Part shown: positions 58,201 to 64,000 of the stretch, one piece after another
How the letters are laid out: each line of letters begins with the position of its first letter
Numbering within the stretch: position 1 is the first letter of the stretch
From: Gigaspora rosea
Lineage: Eukaryota > Glomeromycota > Glomeromycetes > Diversisporales > Gigasporaceae
DNA: 64,000 bases
Direction of reading: 5' to 3'
Assembly: GCA_003550325.1 (NCBI GenBank)
Contig: QKWP01000195.1
Location: 371,491-435,490, forward strand
Notes under the pieces: generated by a model
Told to the model about the DNA's origin: nothing
Database searches by the model: none
Seen by the model: the letters and a program-made list of their open reading frames with translations, nothing else
Program-made: the position numbers and the translations under genes

Positions 58201-59199
58201 AGTAAAAATGTCTTTAGCATTATTGTATTTAGAGAGCTCACTTTATCATCGCAAGTATATCATACTTAGAATCTATTTTCAATGTAATAATATTATTGTG
58301 TACTAAACATCGAAAAAATAAAAGTAATTGCAATTTTAATTATTATGCATAAAATTTTCTATGCTTCTAGTATTATTAGTTTGTTAATAATTTAAAATTT
58401 GAAAAATTACTTATTATTACAATAATGATAAATCAAAATTGTATATTACAATCTAAAGTAATATGCAGCAGATCTATTCGGCTACCTATCATATTACTTT
58501 ATTTGATTAGCTGTGCAATGCGGTCATGCTAAAACCAGGAACGTGAAACTGTTATCTTGCTTAACTGGTTATTCAATCAACTTTCAGATATAAAATATCT
58601 TTACCATACACTTCTCTTCTCTTTATTCGTTACTCAAAAGACTAACTTTTGCTTTTCTATTTATATTAATTATGAAATTACATATATTGTGTAATACTTA
58701 TAATTCTCTAATTCTCTCTCTAATTTTACTTTTTTCATTGAAACAATATTCTTTGCCCGCTATTTCAAGAAATTACGGTAAATTTAAACCTAATTCTAAC
58801 GTCAATGACTAGAATTAATTTGTCTGTGAAATCTGATGTCATTGAAATATCTGACAATAAAACAAACTTGTTTGTAAATAAATTGATTGTAAAATAATCT
58901 TACCTATAATTAAATTCTCTGTGAACTAATTTGTCTATAAAGTAATTTTTGGTGAGTTGATGCTACTGAATAGAATATTAAGTAAAAACTCAATAAAATT
59001 GAAATAGATCACAATAAATACAATTTAAATCTTAAGCCAGTCTGATAGCGATAGAGAATATTTTACCTAATTTTGTTCCACCATATGATATATATTACTG
59101 TGTTTTCAGAATAACACAAATACCAAATCTGGTGTTACAATCAGTTGGGAGAGCATGATAAAATTGGGCTTGTTTAGTTCGATCTTGAACAAAATTAAA
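58201..59199. other. Non-coding AT-rich DNA
   Basis: A MITE end (GCTAAAACCAGGAACG) lies near 58530. No gene is supported; the 62-codon frame at 59106-59294 has no motif. Confidence 0.4.
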
Positions 59200-59752
59200 T
59201 GGTTTAAAATGATAACTAACTTATACTCTATAAAAAATATATATATAATTATATTCCAAAAATATTCTGAATTATTATACAAGAAATATTTCAAAAATAT
59301 TCCAAAAATATTCTGAATTATTATACTAGTAATATTAGAAATATTCCAAAAATATTCCGAAAATATTAGCTGTTATACTCCAGAAACATTCCTGTTTTAT
59401 AAAAATATTCTGAAAATAATCAGATACTAACCCTGATATATAAGCATTTTCTGGAATGTATTATATATTTTATACTCCAGAACTATTCCGATTATATATG
59501 ATTAGTTTAGAAACATAGCTTACTAGTAATCAGAATATATCTTGATTATATCATGATTATTTTCTGAATAAAATGTGAATATATTTATTAATAATTGAAT
59601 TACTTCATAATTATATTTATAAATAAACTTGAATATATCTTGAGGATTGTATCATGATTATTTTCTGAATAAAATATGAATATATTTATTAATAATCGGA
59701 TTACTTCATGATTATATTTATAAATAAGCTTGAATATATCTTTGATAATAAT
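59200..59752. repeat. Tandem repeats of ATATTCC.AAAATATTC and a ~115-bp unit
   Basis: 59240-59400 repeats AAATATTCCAAAAATATTCT. From about 59520 a longer unit (ATGATTATTTTCTGAATAAA, then TTATTAATAATTGGATTACT, then AATATATCTTGATAATA) repeats at about 115 bp; it continues at 60460-60527 and 61633-62220 around later insertions. Confidence 0.8.
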
Positions 59753-60459
59753 ATTTTTTTTAAACTTTAAAGGCCGAGTACTATGGCCAGGATTTTATTA
59801 TGAGTTATTAGGACGTAATATTTATTACATGAATGAGGATACAACTAGCCACATGTGCACTTTTGGTGCCTAATTTAAGTAGTCCGCCCGAAGGTTCTAC
59901 ACTAGCTGCCATACCTAAAACCCAACTACGGGAATTGCCTATTTAAACCCTCTGGTTCACGCTCTTTCTATTACTACCCGTTGCACTGCACAAACACAGA
60001 TATTAAGGGGTCCTAACTCTTTTTGATAAATCATTAGCCTAAGGGCTACTTTACCCTCGCACTAATTGCCTACCGTTGTCTTCTGTGACCTCTTCCACTT
60101 CGGATACGGATTTAGCGACAAAGCTGCTTGCCCTTATTAGGTTCATTCCAATCCCGACCACCCACCTTCTTTTGGTAGTGTCGTTGTAGATCTTCACTAT
60201 TACCTCCTAATTCGGGACTTGCCAAATGGGTTTCCATTCCTCTAGTTCCCTGGATTTTATAGTGTAACAATAACACCATTGCGCCATAGCTCCCATTCAA
60301 GATGGTGGAACCAAGGTAACAGGTTTTTGCAACCCAACCAATCTGAGCCACATGGTTACCGAACACAGGCCTATTGTTCAAAGCATCAACAGTGGGATTC
60401 GAACTGTCAACCTGCCGCTTGGAGGTGATACCTTGACCACTTCTCTAAGGCGCCACACC
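59753..60459 (-). mobile_element. tRNA-headed retroposon, 707 bp, copy 3 (short form)
   Basis: A perfect 15-bp duplication ATCTTTGATAATAAT lies at 59738-59752 and 60460-60474. On the minus strand the head begins GGTGTGGCGCCTTAGAGAAG and has B-box ACAGTTCGAATCCC, closer to a true tRNA than in copies 1 and 2. A body phrase (CTTGGTTCCACCATCTTGAA, then CCCATTTGGCAAG) matches them, and the 3' end has AATAAAATCC about 35 nt before an A8 tail. It is inserted in the 115-bp satellite. The 89-codon frame across it is not conserved. Confidence 0.88.
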
Positions 60460-60626
60460 ATCTTTGATAATAATTGGATTGTATCATGATTATTTTCTGA
60501 ATAAAACATGAATCTATTTACAAAATATATAAATCACACTATGGTGTTTAACACCACATCGCACAAGATATAAACAATAATTATCATTTGATGATCAGTG
60601 TTTTGCTAATAATATCAAACTCTGGT

Positions 60627-60702
60627 ACCATCGTTGGAGCCGTCGTTGGAGCCGTCATTGGAGTCGTCGCTGGAGTCGTCACTGGTATCGTTGCTGGTAT
60701 TG
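60627..60702. repeat. 12-bp minisatellite (TCGTTGGAGCCG)
   Basis: Six degenerate units. In one frame they read VGAVVGAVIGVVAGVVTGIV, a glycine-zipper-like string, but the frame (60588-60782) is short and there is no other support for a protein. Confidence 0.8.
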
Positions 60703-61069
60703 GTAAGAAAATTTTGCTGGCTCGTTGTTGCCATTGTTGGTGCTTTTACGTAACAACTGACATAGTTTTCTTCTTTAATTAATAAAGTCATTGCCGGGAG
60801 TCGTCAAATATGTATCGTTATTGTTTAGTGTTGGTGTAATTTCAGCATATATCCAGTATCATTGTTTTTTTTGAGTTTTCACACTATAACTAACCTTTTT
60901 ACTTGTTAATAGTGTAATATTGTCATTACTAAGTCATCATATATGGTGTCGTCGTTGTCTAGCATTAGTGTTGGGCCTTTGTTGATTTCGTTGTTGTTGG
61001 AGTTTCCGCTATTATTATTAGTGTAGTTTGTTGCTTTTAGGCCATTGCTGTAGCATTTAGTGTTAGTTA

Positions 61070-61300
61070 GCGGTTTAGGGTTAGGGTTAGTATTAGTTAG
61101 TTATTGGTGTAGTCTGTCGCTTTTGTATCGTTTGTATAGCATTTAGTATTAGTTAGCGGTTAGGGTTAGTGTTAATTAGCAGTTAGGGTAGTGTTAGTTA
61201 GCGATTAAGGTTAGGAATAGTGTTAGTTAGTGGTTAGAATTAGGTATAGTTTATAATTAGAATTAGGGTATAATTAGAGTTAGGAGTTAATTAGTAGGTA
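61070..61300. repeat. Degenerate GTTAGGGTTAG repeats
   Basis: TTTAGGGTTAGGGTTAGT at 61076 is followed by many GTTAG(T/C)(T/G)AG(C/T)GGTTAGGG variants. TTAGGG is the usual fungal telomere repeat, but the tract is interrupted and internal, so it is at most a relic. Confidence 0.6.
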
Positions 61301-61437
61301 AACATGTATATGTACTGTACCATTTTAAAAATAAAGATAAATAATTGAAAATTCAAAAGGCTTATCAGCTCGAGAATTTTTATATGGATTTATTAGAAAA
61401 TTTTGTGACTTTAGTAATAATGACCCGTATAATTCTA

Positions 61438-61515
61438 AAAAAGGTGGCATTATTAAACTGGATATTTTTTTGGGCCGGCCCAAAAAAATGTCCGGTTTAA
61501 TAATGCCACCTTTTT
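61438..61515. repeat. ~78-bp near-perfect palindrome centred on GGGCCGGCCC
   Basis: AAAAAGGTGGCATTATTAAA...TTTTTTTGGGCC is mirrored by GGCCCAAAAAAA...TTTAATAATGCCACCTTTTT with two or three mismatches and no loop. This is a very stable cruciform or hairpin, possibly a minimal snap-back element. Confidence 0.85.
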
Positions 61516-61550
61516 GATAATTATCCGGAGTCCTAAGTTTGTGTAGACTT

Positions 61551-61965
61551 TATAATCGATATGCGACAATTTGATTAGTAGATCGTTGTAGATCACTGTG
61601 GTATTGAATACCAGTGGTGTGATTTATCAACGTCCTATATTTATTATTAATCAGATTACCTCATGATTATATTTATAAATAAACTGGAATATATCTTGAT
61701 AATAANAAAACTCAAAGAATATTTTTTACTTAGAAAAGATATGGCTAAAATCAATATTTAAAATTTTATTAAAAATTTTAAAATACGCAGGCAAATTTGC
61801 CTGTGTTACAATTTAAGGGATAATCGATATGCGACAATTTGATTGGTAGATCGTTGTAGATCACTGTGGTATTGAACACCAGTGGTGTGATTTATCAACG
61901 TCCTATATTTATTATTAATCAGATTACCTCATGATTATATTTATAAATAAACTGGAATATATCTT
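61551..61965. repeat. ~155-bp direct repeat around a single N (probable assembly join)
   Basis: 61551-61705 and 61810-61965 are nearly identical (two or three differences), and the single N at 61706 lies between them. A one-N join with the same sequence on both sides suggests an unmerged overlap or a collapsed satellite. Confidence 0.8.
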
Positions 61966-62389
61966 GATAATAATTGGATTGCATCATGATTATTTTCTGA
62001 ATAAAATGTGAATATATTTATTAATAATTGGATTACTTCATAATTATATTTCAGTATTTATAAATAAACTAGAATATATATTGATAATAATCAGATTGTA
62101 TCTTGATTATTTTCTGAATAAGCCATGAATATGTTTATTAATAATTGGATTATTTCATGATTATACACGATTATTTTCTAAATAAATTATGATTACATTA
62201 GTAATTAAATTATTTTTATAAATAAATTGAATAATATACATATATATATATAATATACATATAATTATATTCTGTTTTAAATAATTTAATTGATTTTATA
62301 ATATAAAATTAGCATATAATAATAATTAATCAATAATTAAAAAATAATATATACTCATACTGTATATTTAATATTTTATTTTTTTGATT
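61966..62389. repeat. 115-bp satellite, right end, then AT-rich DNA
   Basis: Further copies of ATGATTATTTTCTGAATAAA and AATAAACT.GAATATATCTT to about 62220, then AT-only sequence (ATATATATATAATATACATA). Confidence 0.7.
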
Positions 62390-64000
62390 TATTGCAAGTT
62401 TGTTTTTTAAATACTGCTGCAGCTTTTTTAGTAGAAACTTTTTTTGTTATTGAACAAGTTGAACGAGTTGAGTGAGTTGGCCTTTTTTTTCTATACAAAA
62501 AATTAATTTTATTATATGTATAATATTATATAATGATTATAAATTATATCTATTTAAATAAATATATATACTGATTATTTTTTTAGATTTCGAAATAGGA
62601 TTATCAAATGCATTATCAAATACTGCTTGAGAACCTTTATTAAAAAAAATAATATTTTGGTTTATTTTTTTTAAAAACAATAAATAAATTAAATAATTTT
62701 TACCCGAAGATTGTTGAGTATTATTATCAATATCGATTATATTCTTACTGGAAGATTGTTAAGTATTATTATTATCGACTTCAATTATATCTCACCAGAA
62801 GATTGTCAAGTATTATTATTATTGTTATTTTTGATTGTATTAAAAAACTGGTGAGTATCATTATTATCATTATCTATGATTATATTAAAAGTTTATATAG
62901 TATTAAAAATATAAATATATAAAATAAAATTTATTATTTTTTAAAATAATAAAATAATTACCAGCCAAATAATTACTTTTATTCATAGGTAGTGCAGACC
63001 AAAATCTTATATTTAGAGATGTGGTCTGCTTATTGATTAATAGTGAACTACTTTTATTGGATAATTTAGTAGAAGATAAACTTTTATCTGATAAAGATTG
63101 TTGAAAGTTATTATTGGTTGTATTAATTATATTGCTAGATGAAAATACTGTTCGGGAATTTTTTGTTAAAAATGATGTTTTTTATTTTTTGGAGGTGTTA
63201 TGTTTTTGTGTTTTGGTGGAGCAAAGATACTCTTTTTATGTGCTTTCTTTATTTTATAGTATCTACTATAAAATATTCAATAATAATATATAATATTAAT
63301 AATTAAAAAAGTTAAATAAAAAATAACCATTTTTACTCTAGTTTTCAATAATATCCTCTGAGAGCTTTTGCAAAATAAAATAACTCACAGAAACAGAAAA
63401 GGTCAGAAAATCTGATTTAAACTAAATAATAATAAAATTTTATAAAAAATCTAGAATGTTTTTTAAAATAAAATAATAAATAAATAAATAAATAATAATA
63501 TTACTTTCTCAATGACTTTTTGAACAATTCTTTGTTCTTGTTCTGATGTGTATTTTTCTTTATGATAGCATGCGTTTAACTAATCACAAAGATTTCTCTG
63601 CAAATTTATTAATATTTTTAATGTTTATAAAAATAAATAAATATGTAAACATAAAACTAAAAATTAATAATATACTTACTCGATAGGACCAATATGTATT
63701 ATATATCAAGTTAAGATAATTTTTCCAATCTTTGCCTTCTTTATCTTTTTTCCATCGTCTCTATTCCTCTTTGGTAATTGGGTTTTTGAGCAGACCCACA
63801 TGGGAACTAAATTATTTAAAATTATTTATTATATAAATTATATTTAATATAATAATAAATACTTGCCAATGTATTAACAATTCCAATAATAGCGTTAGAT
63901 GGACTAGCAAAGTAGTTTCAGGTATAGATGAACTTTGCTGACTTTGTGTAATAGTTGCAAGTATTTGTTGTAAAGCACTTGGATTTGCTAATAATTGAAG
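62390..64000 (-). pseudogene. Decayed multi-exon gene running in from beyond the window, unidentified
   Basis: Minus-strand pieces in order: 64000-63866 (LQLLANPSALQQILATITQS, then SPSNAIIGIVNTLA after a one-base shift), 63808-63685 (SSHVGLLKNPITKEE, a TAG, RRWKKDKEGKDWKNYLNLIY), 63598-63510 (CYHKEKYTSEQEQRIVQKVI, then GTAATA like an intron donor), 63240-62970 (KKAHKKSIFAPPKHKNITPP, then shifted, Ser-rich, then RFWSALPMNKSNYLAG), 62900-62700 (Asn-rich) and 62495-62390 (RPTHSTRSTCSITKKVSTKK, ending CNKSKK and TAA). The layout suggests exons of a Gln/Ser/Lys-rich nuclear-type protein with a basic C-terminus. At least one stop and two frameshifts are present. Family not recognised; it could be an element-encoded accessory protein. 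Confidence 0.5.

Larger units (their letters stand above)
60528..61632. mobile_element. Possible TIR element (ATAAATCACAC ends), 1.1 kb
   Basis: Left ATAAATCACACTATGGTGTT, right inverted ATAAATCACACCACTGGTAT, each followed by a small palindrome (TGGTGTTTAACACCA; TGGTATTGAATACCA). No target duplication is clear. The interior is GC-richer with GTCGTT/TAGTGTTAG low-complexity stretches, a 12-bp repeat, TTAGGG-like repeats and a perfect-looking palindrome. No transposase. Confidence 0.5.

Noticed and set aside
60588..60782. Glycine-zipper membrane peptide
   Set aside because: The pattern is generated by a 12-bp minisatellite; no start context or conservation supports a protein.
61076..61200. A telomere
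   Set aside because: The TTAGGG units are interrupted and lie inside the window with sequence on both sides; at most an internal relic.

Overview
The window is a very AT-rich, gene-poor, repeat-dominated eukaryotic segment. Short GT-AG introns of about 80 nt, a multi-exon cytochrome P450, tnp2/MULE/hAT/pogo transposon debris and nested MITEs fit a fungus with a transposon-swollen genome. My best guess is an arbuscular mycorrhizal fungus (Glomeromycota, Rhizophagus-like), but nothing in the sequence proves the genus. There are no rRNA genes, no convincing host tRNA genes and no CRISPR. A 775-base run of N lies at 39573-40347 and a single N at 61706.

Layout. 1-4 kb: degenerate repeats and a satellite with a 390-bp higher-order period. 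4.6-6.3 kb: a P450 gene fragment beside a CACTA-like terminus, then segments duplicated at 31.3 and 43.3 kb. 7.3-8.4 kb: a hAT-type element with near-perfect 8-bp target duplications. 9.4-15 kb: an array of near-palindromic 24-bp units holding a 338-bp MITE and a second MITE copy, which is itself split by a 3.5-kb transposon. That transposon carries a two-exon DDE transposase with RAG1/Transib-like motifs and a convergent C2H2 zinc-finger gene. 17.1-18.5 kb: an unclassified TIR element. 19.8-21.7 kb: an apparently intact six-exon P450 (494 aa). 22.7-26.2 kb: a duplicated block with repeated small hairpins; one copy is split by a hAT element that contains a second hAT. 26.8-31 kb: foldback and hAT elements and MITEs. 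32-36 kb: dyad-rich satellite, a pogo-type element and a hAT-type element, the last two inserted in copies of one dispersed repeat. 37-42 kb: a tandem array grown from a MITE, split by a decayed pogo/Tigger-like transposon. 43.9-46.2 kb: a second P450 copy broken by one base. 48-54.5 kb: a decayed tnp2 (CACTA-type) transposase split by MITEs and two 1.28-kb tRNA-headed retroposons. 55-57.5 kb: an unidentified coding remnant and a decayed MULE. 59-62 kb: satellite with a third, shorter tRNA-headed retroposon. 62.4-64 kb: a decayed, unidentified multi-exon gene.

The only genes that look able to work are P450 copy A and the two genes of the 10.66-14.2 kb transposon. Several insertions can be verified inside the window because an uninterrupted copy of the target repeat is present, so the order of nesting can be read directly. 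The most novel items are the ATAT-targeting transposon with its nested MITE family, and the tRNA-headed, AATAAA-tailed long retroposons.
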